Assembly (NCBI RefSeq): GCF_043195135.1
Contig: NZ_JBAFWP010000005.1
Strand: one strand, 5' to 3'
DNA: 64,000 bases
DNA from: NCEH01 sp043195135
Lineage (GTDB): Bacteria > Pseudomonadota > Alphaproteobacteria > Rhizobiales > Xanthobacteraceae
The notes beneath the pieces were generated by a model. It worked only from the letters and a program-made list of their open reading frames with translations. It had not been told where the DNA came from and ran no database searches. Both the position numbers and the translations under genes were made by a program. Below are positions 25,749 through 34,540 of the stretch, in pieces (the stretch's first letter is position 1; every line of letters begins with the position of its first letter).

Positions 25749-27253
25749 GTGCGGTTTCCTTCGGCGGCGCCGTCCAGGGCGAGATAGATGCTCTTCGCCT
25801 GCTGGTAGAGCCGCATGCCGGCCGTGCCCTTCTCGCGTCCGAGGCCGCTGTCCTTGAACCCGCCGAACGGCGTCGAGATGCTGAGCTGCTTGTAGGTATT
25901 GACCCAGACGGTCCCGGCATCGATGGCCCGCGCGACCCGCCAGGCCCGCTTGTAATCGGCGGTCCAGATCCCGCAGGCGAGGCCGTAGGCGGTGTCGTTC
26001 GCCTGGGCGATCAGGTCGCTCTCGGTGTCGAACGGCAGGATGCACAGCACTGGCCCGAAGATCTCCTCCCGGCACACCCGCGCCCCGGTCGGCAGGCCGC
26101 TGATCAGGGTCGGCAGATAGAAGGCGCCGTTCTGCAAGGCCGGATCGTCCGGCCGTGCCCCGCCGGTCAGAATGTCCCCGCCCTCGGCCCGCGCGCTCTC
26201 CACGAAGCTTTCCACGCGCTCGCGGTGCGGGAAGGAGGCGAGCGGCCCCATGGTGACGCCGGCCTCGTCGGGAAGCCCGACGCGCAGGCGGCTCGTGCGC
26301 TCGCGCAGCTTGTCCACGACCTGATCGAAGACCGGACGCTGCACGAACAGGCGCGATCCCGCAACGCAGGACTGCCCGCTGCCCTCGAAGATGCCGCCCA
26401 TGACGCCCTTCACCGCAGCATCGATGTCGGCGTCGGCGAAGACGATGTTCGGCGACTTGCCGCCGAGTTCGAGCACGACCGGGATCAGCCGCACGGCGGC
26501 GATCTGGGCGATGGCGCGCCCGGTGCCGGTGCCGCCGGTGAAGGAAATCATCCGCACGCCGCGATGGGTGACCAGCGCCATGCCGGTCTCCGCCCCGGTG
26601 CCGGTCAGGACGTTCAGGATCCCCGGCGGCAGGCCGGCGGCAAGCGCGATCTCCGCGACTTCGAGCGCGGCGGTGGGCGTCACCTCCGACGGCTTCACGA
26701 TGACGGCGTTGCCGCCCGCCAGCGCCGGCGCGATCTTCTGCGCCTCCATCGTCAGCGGCGAATTCCAGGGCGTGATGGCCGCGACGACGCCGACCGGCTC
26801 GTAGAGCGTCATGGAGAGATAATCTCCCCGGGGCGGCGTCAGTTCGGAACCGAGGGTTTCGCAGACGCCGGCGTAATAGCGGAAGGTCGCGGCGGCGCTC
26901 GCCACCTGGGTGCGGCACTCCGCGATCACCTTGCCGTTTTCGCGCATCTGGATGTCCGCGAGGACCTCCGCGCGGGCGGTCATGCCGTCGGCGATGGCAT
27001 GGAGAATCTTCGCCCGCTCGTGCGGCCGCAGATCCCGCCACCCGGTGGCGCGAACGGCCTGCTGCGCGACCGAAACGCAGATGTCCACATCGCCGGCCGA
27101 GGCCGCGCACACCTCGTAGTTCACTGCGCCGGTGGCAGGATTCACGGACGAGAAGGTGCTCGCCCCCTGCACGCGCTCGCCACCGATCAGGAACGGGACG
27201 GGCGCTCCGTCGGCCAAACCCGCTTCCCGGCGATGCATCGCATGTTGCGCCAA
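25745..27253 (-). CDS. NAD(P)-dependent aldehyde dehydrogenase
   Basis: The 502-residue protein has all landmark motifs: TPWNSPL (Asn 164), KPSEVTP (187), SFTGGTGTG (237), LELGGKSP with the general base Glu 262, and the nucleophile Cys 296 in GSGQSCVAGS. The C-terminal PFGGFKDSGLGREKG is also present. It is the first gene of the operon that runs through the IclR, tcuA, tcuB and trxB-like genes, and it has the tripartite operator 18 bases upstream of its ATG. Substrate unknown; the context suggests a semialdehyde of a di- or tricarboxylic acid. Confidence 0.88.
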   Translation of the reverse strand: MAQHAMHRREAGLADGAPVPFLIGGERVQGASTFSSVNPATGAVNYEVCAASAGDVDICVSVAQQAVRATGWRDLRPHERAKILHAIADGMTARAEVLADIQMRENGKVIAECRTQVASAAATFRYYAGVCETLGSELTPPRGDYLSMTLYEPVGVVAAITPWNSPLTMEAQKIAPALAGGNAVIVKPSEVTPTAALEVAEIALAAGLPPGILNVLTGTGAETGMALVTHRGVRMISFTGGTGTGRAIAQIAAVRLIPVVLELGGKSPNIVFADADIDAAVKGVMGGIFEGSGQSCVAGSRLFVQRPVFDQVVDKLRERTSRLRVGLPDEAGVTMGPLASFPHRERVESFVESARAEGGDILTGGARPDDPALQNGAFYLPTLISGLPTGARVCREEIFGPVLCILPFDTESDLIAQANDTAYGLACGIWTADYKRAWRVARAIDAGTVWVNTYKQLSISTPFGGFKDSGLGREKGTAGMRLYQQAKSIYLALDGAAEGNRT

Positions 27254-27270
27254 GGCGTCCTCCTATTGCC

Positions 27271-27296
27271 GTTCTCTTCTACAGAACGATCGTTCT
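27271..27296. promoter_or_regulatory. Tripartite IclR-type operator, copy 1
   Basis: GTTCT (27271-27275), AGAAC (27283-27287) and GTTCT (27292-27296) form GTTCT-N7-AGAAC-N4-GTTCT. The right two parts make the perfect palindrome AGAACGATCGTTCT. It lies 18 bases before the aldehyde dehydrogenase start and about 140 bases before the divergent lactonase gene. The same architecture recurs at 33238-33263. Confidence 0.75.
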
Positions 27297-27436
27297 ATTG
27301 TTATGTGTAGCGCCTCGCGATAAGGTTGGCAAGACGGCGCCCGGGAAATCGAAAAATGCGCCGCGGATTTCCGAGGTCCGCCCCGGAAACGCGCACCGCG
27401 CCGGCGAACGGCCGGCCTTGAAAACGAGGAAACGCC

Positions 27437-28237
27437 ATGAGTGATCTGGACCCCTACGAGATCCACGCCATCCGCTACGCACACAATTCCAGCGCGACGC
27501 GGCGCGGGAATTTCCTTGATGGCGATGCCCATGACGGCCCCATGCCGCTGGACTATTTCGTCTGGGCGATCCGCGGGAACGGCCGCACCTTCATCGTCGA
27601 TACCGGCTTCGATGAAGCGATGGCGCGCAAGCGCGACCGCACGCACCTGCGCTCGCCCGGCGCCGGGCTGAAATGCATCGGCATCGATGCCGACACGGTG
27701 GATGACGTGATCGTCAGCCACATGCATTACGACCATTGCGGCAACCACGGGCTGTTCCCGCGGGCGCGCTACCATATCCAGGACGTGGAGATGGCCTATT
27801 GCACCGGCCGCTGCATGTGCCATCAGACGCTTCGCGCGCCGTTCGAGGAACAGGACGTGGTGGCGATGGTCGGCAAGGTCTTCGCAGGGCGCGTCACGTT
27901 CCACGACGGCGACCGCGAGATCGCGCCAGGCATTTCCGTCCACCGCGTCGGCGGCCATTCCAAGGGGCTTCAGGTGGTGCGGGTCTGGACGCGCCGGGGA
28001 TGGACCGTCATCGCCTCCGACGCCAGCCATTTCTATGCCAACATGGAGCAGGGCCGGCCCTATCACATCCTCCACAATTTGGAGGACACGCTGGAGGGCT
28101 ATCGCACCCTGTACGGTCTGGCGAGCAACCCGGCGAACGTGCTGCCCGGCCATGATCCGCAGGTGCTGGAGCGCTATCCGGCCTCGGCGCCCGGCCTTGA
28201 GGGAATCGCCGTGCGGCTGGATGCCGATCCCCGGTAA
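27437..28237 (+). CDS. Metallo-beta-lactamase-fold lactonase (N-acyl-homoserine-lactonase-like)
   Basis: HMHYDH at residues 95-100 is the dinuclear zinc motif HxHxDH of the AttM/AiiA lactonase group. An Asp-rich loop DTGFDE (55-60), SDASHFYANM (about 200-209) and the C-terminal GHDPQV (about 240) supply further metal ligands. The about 266-residue length and N-terminal shape fit N-acyl-homoserine lactonases rather than beta-lactamases. Here it is divergent from a catabolic operon across an IclR-type operator, so it more likely opens a pathway lactone, although quorum-signal hydrolysis cannot be excluded. It is convergent with the MmgE/PrpD gene, with 8 bases between. Confidence 0.82.
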   Translation: MSDLDPYEIHAIRYAHNSSATRRGNFLDGDAHDGPMPLDYFVWAIRGNGRTFIVDTGFDEAMARKRDRTHLRSPGAGLKCIGIDADTVDDVIVSHMHYDHCGNHGLFPRARYHIQDVEMAYCTGRCMCHQTLRAPFEEQDVVAMVGKVFAGRVTFHDGDREIAPGISVHRVGGHSKGLQVVRVWTRRGWTVIASDASHFYANMEQGRPYHILHNLEDTLEGYRTLYGLASNPANVLPGHDPQVLERYPASAPGLEGIAVRLDADPR

Positions 28238-28245
28238 TCCGGGAC

Positions 28246-29586
28246 TCAGGCCAGCAGCGCAATAAGGGTGCGCATGTCCGCGACCGTCTCCAAGCCGAAG
28301 CAGAGGGCGGCGATCTCTCCCGCCTTCTGTTTCGAAACGATCATTTCCGCCTGATCAGCGAATTTGGCGGCGACGTCCTCATCGTCCAGCGGATGGTCAG
28401 GACCTCCCCACGCATGCGGAACATGGGCTTCCAGCTCGCGTCCATCCCTCAGGGTCACGACGAGGCGCGCCTCGTCGCGCGCCAGAGCGGGATCGGGAAT
28501 GGCGGTGACCAGGTCGCGCAATGCGATCACCCGCGGATCGCGAACGCTCGCGTCGGAGACCTCCTTGATCCCCGCCCGGCCGGTCAGCAGCACCACCGCG
28601 GCCCAGTGATAAATACTCACCAGCGCCTCGATGGTGTCCTGCGGCGCGACGCGACCCGTCAGGCCCACGCCCAGCGGGTGCACGACGAGGCGGGCGGCTT
28701 GGATGTCGTCGGGCGAAAACGCGTGCTCCCTGCGCACTTTCAAGCAGGCATCGATGGCCGCATGGATGAAGATGCCGGCCGGATACGGCTTGCAGAGATT
28801 CTGCTCGACCTGATAGGTCGCGCCGAGATCGCGCGTCAGGGCTTCCGGATCGGGGCGCTGCGCGAACACGTCGAAGAAGCCGTTCTTGCCTTCGAAGATC
28901 TGGTTCGAGCAGGTGAAGCCGCGGCGCGCCATGTGCGCGGCGAGCACTCCGGCCCGCGCCGCGTGGCCCGGCACGAAGCCGAGGCACATGCTGCCGTGGG
29001 CCTGCCGAAATCCCGCGCCCTGCAGCGCGCCGAGCGCAATCGCGCGGGTCATCGCCTCTTCGTCCAGGCCCATGACCTTGCCGAGCGCGGCGGCGGCACC
29101 CGCCGCCCCCGTGACCCCGGTCAGGTACCATCCGACACTGCATTCGGCCGGCGGCTTGGACAGCGCATTGCTCAGCCGGCACTCGATCTCGATGCCCAGG
29201 ACCAGGGCCGACAGGAAGTCCGCGCCGGAGACCCGATGGTGCTCGGCATAGGCCAGGAGCGCCGCTGCAACGGGTCCGGTCGGGTGCGTGACCGTGTGGA
29301 TGTGGGTGTCGTCGAAGGCCAGGATACTGCTGGTCATCGCGTTGATCAGCGCGGCATGCTGCATGTCGGCCTGCCGGCCTCGCCCGATCACCATGGTATC
29401 GCGCAACGTGCCCATGTCCTCCAGCGACCCGAGAAGGGCGTCCACCGCCGGATGGGTGGCGGCGCCGAACGCGCAGCCGATCCAGTTGAGAAACGCCCGG
29501 CGCCCATGCGCGCGGGCGCCGGCGGGAATCGTGCCGGCATCCGACCGGCAGATGAAGTTCGCAAGCACCGTGGCAGAACTTGGCAT
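28246..29586 (-). CDS. MmgE/PrpD family protein
   Basis: The 446-residue protein has the family pattern: RRAFLNWIGCAFGAA (residues about 29-43), AFDDTHIHTVTHPTGPV (about 98-114), AAALGKVMGLDEEAM and the second-domain KPYPAGIFIHAAIDA. PrpD is 2-methylcitrate dehydratase, and other members decarboxylate or isomerise polycarboxylates such as cis-aconitate. The start at 29586 is preferred because it begins the first helix; an ATG at 29622 adds 12 residues with no ribosome site. It is the last gene of the UGSC operon, 86 bases after the symporter. With TcuAB it suggests tricarboxylate-type chemistry. Confidence 0.85.
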   Translation of the reverse strand: MPSSATVLANFICRSDAGTIPAGARAHGRRAFLNWIGCAFGAATHPAVDALLGSLEDMGTLRDTMVIGRGRQADMQHAALINAMTSSILAFDDTHIHTVTHPTGPVAAALLAYAEHHRVSGADFLSALVLGIEIECRLSNALSKPPAECSVGWYLTGVTGAAGAAAALGKVMGLDEEAMTRAIALGALQGAGFRQAHGSMCLGFVPGHAARAGVLAAHMARRGFTCSNQIFEGKNGFFDVFAQRPDPEALTRDLGATYQVEQNLCKPYPAGIFIHAAIDACLKVRREHAFSPDDIQAARLVVHPLGVGLTGRVAPQDTIEALVSIYHWAAVVLLTGRAGIKEVSDASVRDPRVIALRDLVTAIPDPALARDEARLVVTLRDGRELEAHVPHAWGGPDHPLDDEDVAAKFADQAEMIVSKQKAGEIAALCFGLETVADMRTLIALLA

Positions 29587-29672
29587 GGACGTTTCCAATT
29601 CCCTGTTGATTTTTTTTGGCATGCTAAACGGAGTCGGGCTGTCGCGACGAGATCGCGGCAGCCCGGAGAGTG

Positions 29673-31070
29673 TCAGGAGCTCGGCGGCACCCGATTCAGG
29701 CCAGGCGACGCGGAGAGCGCCAGGTCCCCGCGCAGGGCCGGCTCCGGCGCGGCCGGCTCCAGGGGTTCGGCGGCGATATCCTTCCGGAAGGTTTCCGGAC
29801 TGAGCGCCACCGCGATTATGGTGATGGCGGCCAGGATCACGATATAGATCGCGACGCCCCACGGTTCCCCGTCCATCCAGGCCACCAGCGCCACCGATAT
29901 GAGAGGCACCGGGGCGCCGCCGATCAAGGTGCCGATTTCCCGGGCGAAGGCGAAGCCGCTGAACCGCGCGGACGTGCCGAACAATTCCACGAAGAACGCC
30001 GGCTGCGCGCCGAGCATGCCGGCATAGCCGACGCCGCTCGCCATCACGAACGCGGCGCAGATGAACGCCACCTCCTTGGTCCCCACCATCCAGAAGAACG
30101 GGAAGGCCATCAAGCCGGTGATGAGCGCCGCACCGATATAGACCGGGCGCCGGCCATATTTGTCGGAGAGCAGGCCGACCGAGACGATGGTGAAGAGCTG
30201 GACCACCGTGGCGATCAGCAGCGCCATGAGGCCGACGCTCTTCGGCATGCCCAACGTGGCCGTGATGTAGTTCAGCCCGAAGACGTTGAACATGTAGGCG
30301 AGACCGTTCTGGCCGATCTGCGCGAAGATCACGATCAGGAAGCTCTTCTTGTAGGAAGAGACGGCCCTGACAATGGGGAAGCGCGCCAGCTTCTGCTTGG
30401 TGGCGGCGACGGAGAAGGCCGGCGTCTCGCGCACCCGCATGCGGATGTAGAGACCCACCACGACGAGCACCGCGCTCAGCAGGAACGGGATGCGCCACGC
30501 CCATTCCAGCAGTTCATCCTTCCAGATGAACGTGATCAGGGCGAACACGCCGGCCGAGAGCACGTTGCCGCCGGCCACCCCCAGGGCAGGGATGCTGGTG
30601 ATCAGCCCGCGCCGGCCGGGAGGCGCGTATTCGGCCGCCATGATGATCGCGCCGCTGTATTCGGCCCCGGTCGCAAATCCCTGTGCCAGGCGCAACACCA
30701 GCAGCAGGATCGGCGCGAAGATGCCGATCTGCGAATAGGTCGGCAGAAGCCCGATGAGCGTGGTTCCGACCCCGACGATGATCAGCGTCATGACGAGAAC
30801 CGGCTTGCGGCCGATCCGGTCGCCGAGATGGCCGAAGAACAGGCCGCCGACGGGACGGGCGAAGAAGCCCAGCCCGAGGGTCGCAAACGAAGCAAGTGTT
30901 CCCGCCAGCGGAGACAGATCCGGAAAGAACAGCTTGTTGAAGACGAGGGCCGAGGCCGTCGCGTAGGCGTAGAAGTCGTACCATTCGAGAGCGGTGCCGA
31001 TCGCGCCGGCGGCCAGCACCCGTCGCAGCATCCCTTCGGTGAGGGGCTGGTCAACTGATGTGTCGGACAT
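29673..31070 (-). CDS. MHS-family carboxylate:H+ symporter (MFS)
   Basis: The protein starts with GTALEWYDFYAYATASALVF, the signature of the metabolite:H+ symporter branch (citrate, shikimate, alpha-ketoglutarate transporters). It carries the loop motif GHLGDRIGRKP between segments 2 and 3 and a second copy GLLSDKYGRRP in the second half, with twelve predicted membrane segments over 465 residues. It probably imports the substrate of this pathway, taking the place of TcuC. It lies 27 bases downstream of the CxxC gene in the UGSC operon. Confidence 0.87.
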   Translation of the reverse strand: MSDTSVDQPLTEGMLRRVLAAGAIGTALEWYDFYAYATASALVFNKLFFPDLSPLAGTLASFATLGLGFFARPVGGLFFGHLGDRIGRKPVLVMTLIIVGVGTTLIGLLPTYSQIGIFAPILLLVLRLAQGFATGAEYSGAIIMAAEYAPPGRRGLITSIPALGVAGGNVLSAGVFALITFIWKDELLEWAWRIPFLLSAVLVVVGLYIRMRVRETPAFSVAATKQKLARFPIVRAVSSYKKSFLIVIFAQIGQNGLAYMFNVFGLNYITATLGMPKSVGLMALLIATVVQLFTIVSVGLLSDKYGRRPVYIGAALITGLMAFPFFWMVGTKEVAFICAAFVMASGVGYAGMLGAQPAFFVELFGTSARFSGFAFAREIGTLIGGAPVPLISVALVAWMDGEPWGVAIYIVILAAITIIAVALSPETFRKDIAAEPLEPAAPEPALRGDLALSASPGLNRVPPSS

Positions 31071-31097
31071 GACATTCCTCCTGAAGAGGGGGGAGCT

Positions 31098-31352
31098 TCA
31101 AGAAGAGCTGTGATCCACCATGTTGATGTCGAAGCCCGAAATGTGGGGGGCCCGCGAATGGAACAGATCCGTCAGGAAGATCCGCAGATCGTCCACGGTC
31201 ACCGTGCATGTGGAGCAGTGCTCGTTGGGCGCCACTTCATAGCGGATGAAAGCCGTGCCGTTCTCCACCTTCTCCAGGGTCAGATGCCCGTCAGGCGAGA
31301 CGATGCTCTGGGCCTGATCGAGGGCAAATTGGGCAAGCGCGTCCTTCTTCAA
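31098..31352 (-). CDS. Small CxxC protein partnered with the UGSC protein
   Basis: The 84-residue protein has one CSTC motif (Cys 46 and Cys 49) in VAPNEHCSTCTVTVDDLR, inside an alpha/beta pattern like a NifU C-terminal domain or a small thioredoxin-like fold, but I cannot fix the family. It is encoded 48 bases after the UGSC gene. A role in passing electrons or sulphur to the partner, whose own CGSC site is likely redox-active, is inferred from the pairing. The start has GAGGA upstream. Confidence 0.6.
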   Translation of the reverse strand: MKKDALAQFALDQAQSIVSPDGHLTLEKVENGTAFIRYEVAPNEHCSTCTVTVDDLRIFLTDLFHSRAPHISGFDINMVDHSSS

Positions 31353-31400
31353 AGCGTCCTCCTCTGATTTATTTCTTGAAACGAACGAATGGGTTGGCGC

Positions 31401-33089
31401 CTATTCGTCGATGACCTTGCTCTGGGATTCCCCGGTGCCGTACAGGAATGCGCCGCGCCCGGCGCCGCCGCCGACCACCACGATCTCGAAGCACTCGGGA
31501 TCTTCCACCACCGGCAGCAGGGTCTGCGGGCTTTCCCACAGCCATTGAAGCTCGGGATGGCTCTCCTTGAACGCCTCCGGCTCCTTCTGGAGCATCAGGG
31601 TTTCAAACGGCATCCGCGCCTTGCGGAACATGGCCTTCTGCAGGTCCGACTTGCTCCAGCCCTTCGCCCGGAACCGCTCGGCGTGCTCGGGGCAGATGAG
31701 CATCACGTGATGCTCCTTCTCGTTGGTGCCCGAGCGCGGATCGGAGCGGCGGCCCAGCAGCCACCCGCCGGTGGAGACGTTGGCGACGTTCATCGCCGCC
31801 GACGCATAGACATCGGTAAGCCGCTCGGGATCGTGATTGACGAAATCCTGCAGTTCGCAGATGCCGCAGCCGAACAGGAGCGAGACCACGCTCTCCTCCT
31901 CGCCGAAGCCCGCATCCACATGGAACGGCTTCCACGGGCTCTTTTCCTGGTTCTCCGCCACCACCATGCTGTATTTGGTGGGCGAGCCGATGGTGTCCAT
32001 GTCGCTGATGCCGGGATAGGTGTGCCCGACGTTCATCATCAACAGGCGCACGGCCCGGCCGATGGCGGTGTTCGCGAACGAAAGCGCGCCGGGGCCCAAT
32101 GCGCAGGTGCCGCTGTTGAGGCCGATGCGGTCGCGGATAGGCCCGTTGATCCAGAGCACCGGCGCATGCGGACAGGTGGACTGCGACTTGTTGCGCAGGT
32201 TGATCTTCGGCTCCGCCATGCACTCCACCGCCGCGATGAGCACCGGCAGGAAATCCGGCCGGCAGCCCGCCATGACGGCATTGGCGGCGATCTTGCGGAC
32301 GGTCGCCTTGCCGAAGCCCGGCTCCATCACCGCCACCACCTCCTCGGGATCGCGGCGGGTGCCCCTCAGCATCCGCTCGACGCGGTCCTCGGTCGGGGGA
32401 ATGAGCGGAAATCCGTCGCCCCAGCCATAGCTCAGGAACTGGTCGTTCATGTGCTCCATGGCGGCGAGGGCGTCGGTGCCGTCGAAGTCCAGCCAGGCAT
32501 CGTCGAGCAGCGTGAGCTTGGTTTCGTAATGGGTGCTGGCCAGCGGCTTCGTCAGGGCGGCGACCACGCCGTCGATATTCTTGTCGACGTTCTCGCGGAT
32601 TTCGTCGGGGGTCTGATTGGTGAAAGGCAGCGGCACCACGGCCAGCGCCAGATCCTTGATGCCGAAGCTGCCGGCGCTGTGCCGCGCGTCGCTGATGAAC
32701 TGGGAGGCGACGAAGCCGACGGAGGGCACGCCGGCCTTCTCGAATTCGATGAGGTCACGCATCAGCCAGGAGGTGCAGGAACCGCAATCGGCGGTGGTGC
32801 CGATCACCACATCGCATTCCCGTGCCACCTGGGCGACGTCCGCCGGCGTGACGTGGCGCATCATCCAGCCCACGGAGCCGCGATAATAGGCGAAGGTGGC
32901 GCGCGGATAGCGCTGCTTCAGCAATTCCTCGGCGCGCGCGAGCGCCACGTCGCCGCCCGCCTTCATGTTCCAATACAGGCCGATGCGCTTTCCATCCAGA
33001 TCATCGACGCGGGGCGCCGGCGGGTGGCTGACCTCGAGGATCTCGGCGACGGGATTGTAGACACGAAGGCGCGTGCGAAAAGTGGTCAT
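31401..33089 (-). CDS. UGSC-family protein, Cys form of a selenoprotein family
   Basis: The segment TTADCGSCTSWLMRD (Cys 102-Gly-Ser-Cys 105) corresponds to the U-G-S-C motif that names this family, in which the first position is selenocysteine in some bacteria; here it is an ordinary TGC codon. The N-terminal about 180 residues form an alpha/beta domain (KRIGLYWNMKAGGD). The C-terminal about 380 residues (DGFPLIPPTEDRVERML, CALGPGALSFANTAIGRAVR, FGCGICELQDF) form the second domain, usually fused or encoded next door. The catalytic function of the family is not established as far as I know; a redox or elimination reaction is suspected. First gene of the second operon, 150 bases after the tripartite operator. 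Confidence 0.8.
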   Translation of the reverse strand: MTTFRTRLRVYNPVAEILEVSHPPAPRVDDLDGKRIGLYWNMKAGGDVALARAEELLKQRYPRATFAYYRGSVGWMMRHVTPADVAQVARECDVVIGTTADCGSCTSWLMRDLIEFEKAGVPSVGFVASQFISDARHSAGSFGIKDLALAVVPLPFTNQTPDEIRENVDKNIDGVVAALTKPLASTHYETKLTLLDDAWLDFDGTDALAAMEHMNDQFLSYGWGDGFPLIPPTEDRVERMLRGTRRDPEEVVAVMEPGFGKATVRKIAANAVMAGCRPDFLPVLIAAVECMAEPKINLRNKSQSTCPHAPVLWINGPIRDRIGLNSGTCALGPGALSFANTAIGRAVRLLMMNVGHTYPGISDMDTIGSPTKYSMVVAENQEKSPWKPFHVDAGFGEEESVVSLLFGCGICELQDFVNHDPERLTDVYASAAMNVANVSTGGWLLGRRSDPRSGTNEKEHHVMLICPEHAERFRAKGWSKSDLQKAMFRKARMPFETLMLQKEPEAFKESHPELQWLWESPQTLLPVVEDPECFEIVVVGGGAGRGAFLYGTGESQSKVIDE

Positions 33090-33635
33090 GTGTCGCTCCA
33101 GTGGATGCGATGCTCACCACGCTCATTCATCACCAGGGGCTTTCAAGCCGAGCCCTTCGTGACTGCCTGAAGTATGGCGGCGATCTCTCGTTTCTCTCCC
33201 GACGGTTCCCTTTTCTTAGGAGAAGGATACTTCCGTCGTTCTATCTAGCAGAACAGATGTTCTATTTATATCATCGGCTTGGGAGGTCCGCAAGGCGGGA
33301 TTTCTTCGCCGGCGACCGGGGTGCGGAAGAAAGATGCCGCGACCGCGAAGGCATGGCCGATCGAGCCTCAGGGACGTGAGGTCGTGAGCGCCAGCATCGC
33401 AACCATCCGGGCTGGCCCACAGGGGCCGCTGGCGCCTGGAACGCGACATGGGCGGGTGCGATCCGCGTTTGGGGCGGCACCGGGAGGACCCGCGCACGCC
33501 GATGGGCAAAAAGCCCGGGCCGCCTTTGCCCAAGGGAAGACTTCCTTCGACCAATGGCTTGTGCTCTTAAGCGTTACCCCCATGCGCCGCACCGGTGCAA
33601 CGCCCGGTGCCCTGCCACCTCAGGAGGTCCCGCCC
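33090..33635. other. Divergent regulatory stretch between UGSC and SDR genes
   Basis: This 546-base stretch contains no supported gene. It contains the tripartite operator at 33238-33263, in an AT-richer patch (TTTATATCAT) that may be a promoter. The part from about 33290 to 33600 is GC-rich without coding character and may be a decayed repeat. Confidence 0.5.
33238..33263. promoter_or_regulatory. Tripartite IclR-type operator, copy 2
   Basis: GTTCT (33238-33242), AGAAC (33250-33254) and GTTCT (33259-33263) repeat exactly the GTTCT-N7-AGAAC-N4-GTTCT spacing of the element at 27271-27296; both copies are followed by ATT. It lies upstream of the UGSC operon (start 33089). Shared control by the IclR protein at 24073-24837 is inferred. 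Confidence 0.75.
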
Positions 33636-34487
33636 ATGGCCCATCCAGCTCTCTCTCCAGCTTCCACCGCGGTCATCACCGGCGGCGCTTCCGGCATCGG
33701 CCTTGCCGCCGCCATGCGCTTCGCCGCCATGGGGCTCCAGGTGTGCATCGTCGATCTCGAGGGGGAGCGGCTCGCCGCAGCGGAAGCCGCCCTCGCCGCG
33801 GCGGCGCCGGACGGGGCGAAAAGCATCCTGGCTGTGGCGGCGGACGTCAGCCGCATCGAGGAGGTCCGCCGCCTGGAACAGGCCGTCGCCGCGCGCTTCG
33901 GCGCCGTGGACGTGCTCATGAACAATGCCGGCATACAGCCCGGAAGCAGCATTTTCGGTCCGCAGGCAAATTGGGAGAAGGTGCTCGGCGTCAATCTGTG
34001 GGGTGTGATCCACGGCGCCCAGGTCTTTGGACCGCAGATGGTGGCCGCCGGGCGGCCGGGGCTCATCATCAACACCGGGTCGAAGCAGGGCATCACCACG
34101 CCGCCGGGCGATCCCGCCTACAATGTCTCCAAGGCCGGCGTGAAGGCCTTCACCGAAGCGCTCCAGCATGAGCTGCGCAACACGCCCGGCTGCCGGGTGA
34201 CCGCCCATCTGCTCATTCCCGGCTTCGTCTACACGGGGCTGACCGCACGGGGCCGCACGGAGAAGCCGGCAGCGGCCTGGACGGCGGAGCAGACCGTCGA
34301 CTTCATGCTGGACAGCATCGCTGCCGACGACTTCTACATCCTCTGCCCCGACAACGACGTGCCGCGCAGCCTGGACGAACGGCGCATCCTGTGGGCGGCG
34401 GGCGACATCGTGGAAAACCGCCCGCCCCTGTCGCGGTGGCATCCCGACTATGCGGAGCGGTTCGCGGCCTTCCTGGACGGAAAATAA
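33636..34487 (+). CDS. Short-chain dehydrogenase/reductase
   Basis: Classical SDR motifs are TGGASGIGLAAA (residues about 17-28), the NNAG block (residue about 93), Ser in INTGSKQG (about 148) and YNVSKAG (about 162). AGGAGG lies eight bases before the ATG. The C-terminal half is longer than in many SDRs and contains a Trp/Pro-rich end (ENRPPLSRWHPDYAERF). It is divergent from the UGSC operon and 53 bases upstream of an MFS exporter gene. The substrate cannot be read from sequence. Confidence 0.85.
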   Translation: MAHPALSPASTAVITGGASGIGLAAAMRFAAMGLQVCIVDLEGERLAAAEAALAAAAPDGAKSILAVAADVSRIEEVRRLEQAVAARFGAVDVLMNNAGIQPGSSIFGPQANWEKVLGVNLWGVIHGAQVFGPQMVAAGRPGLIINTGSKQGITTPPGDPAYNVSKAGVKAFTEALQHELRNTPGCRVTAHLLIPGFVYTGLTARGRTEKPAAAWTAEQTVDFMLDSIAADDFYILCPDNDVPRSLDERRILWAAGDIVENRPPLSRWHPDYAERFAAFLDGK

Positions 34488-34540
34488 AAGGGACGGTTGC
34501 GGGATCGCACCAGCGCCGGGGGGCGCATCAAGGAGCAGCA

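Noticed and set aside
33279..33635. A plus-strand extension of the SDR gene by about 119 codons.
   Set aside because: The composition is non-coding and AGGAGG lies just before 33636.
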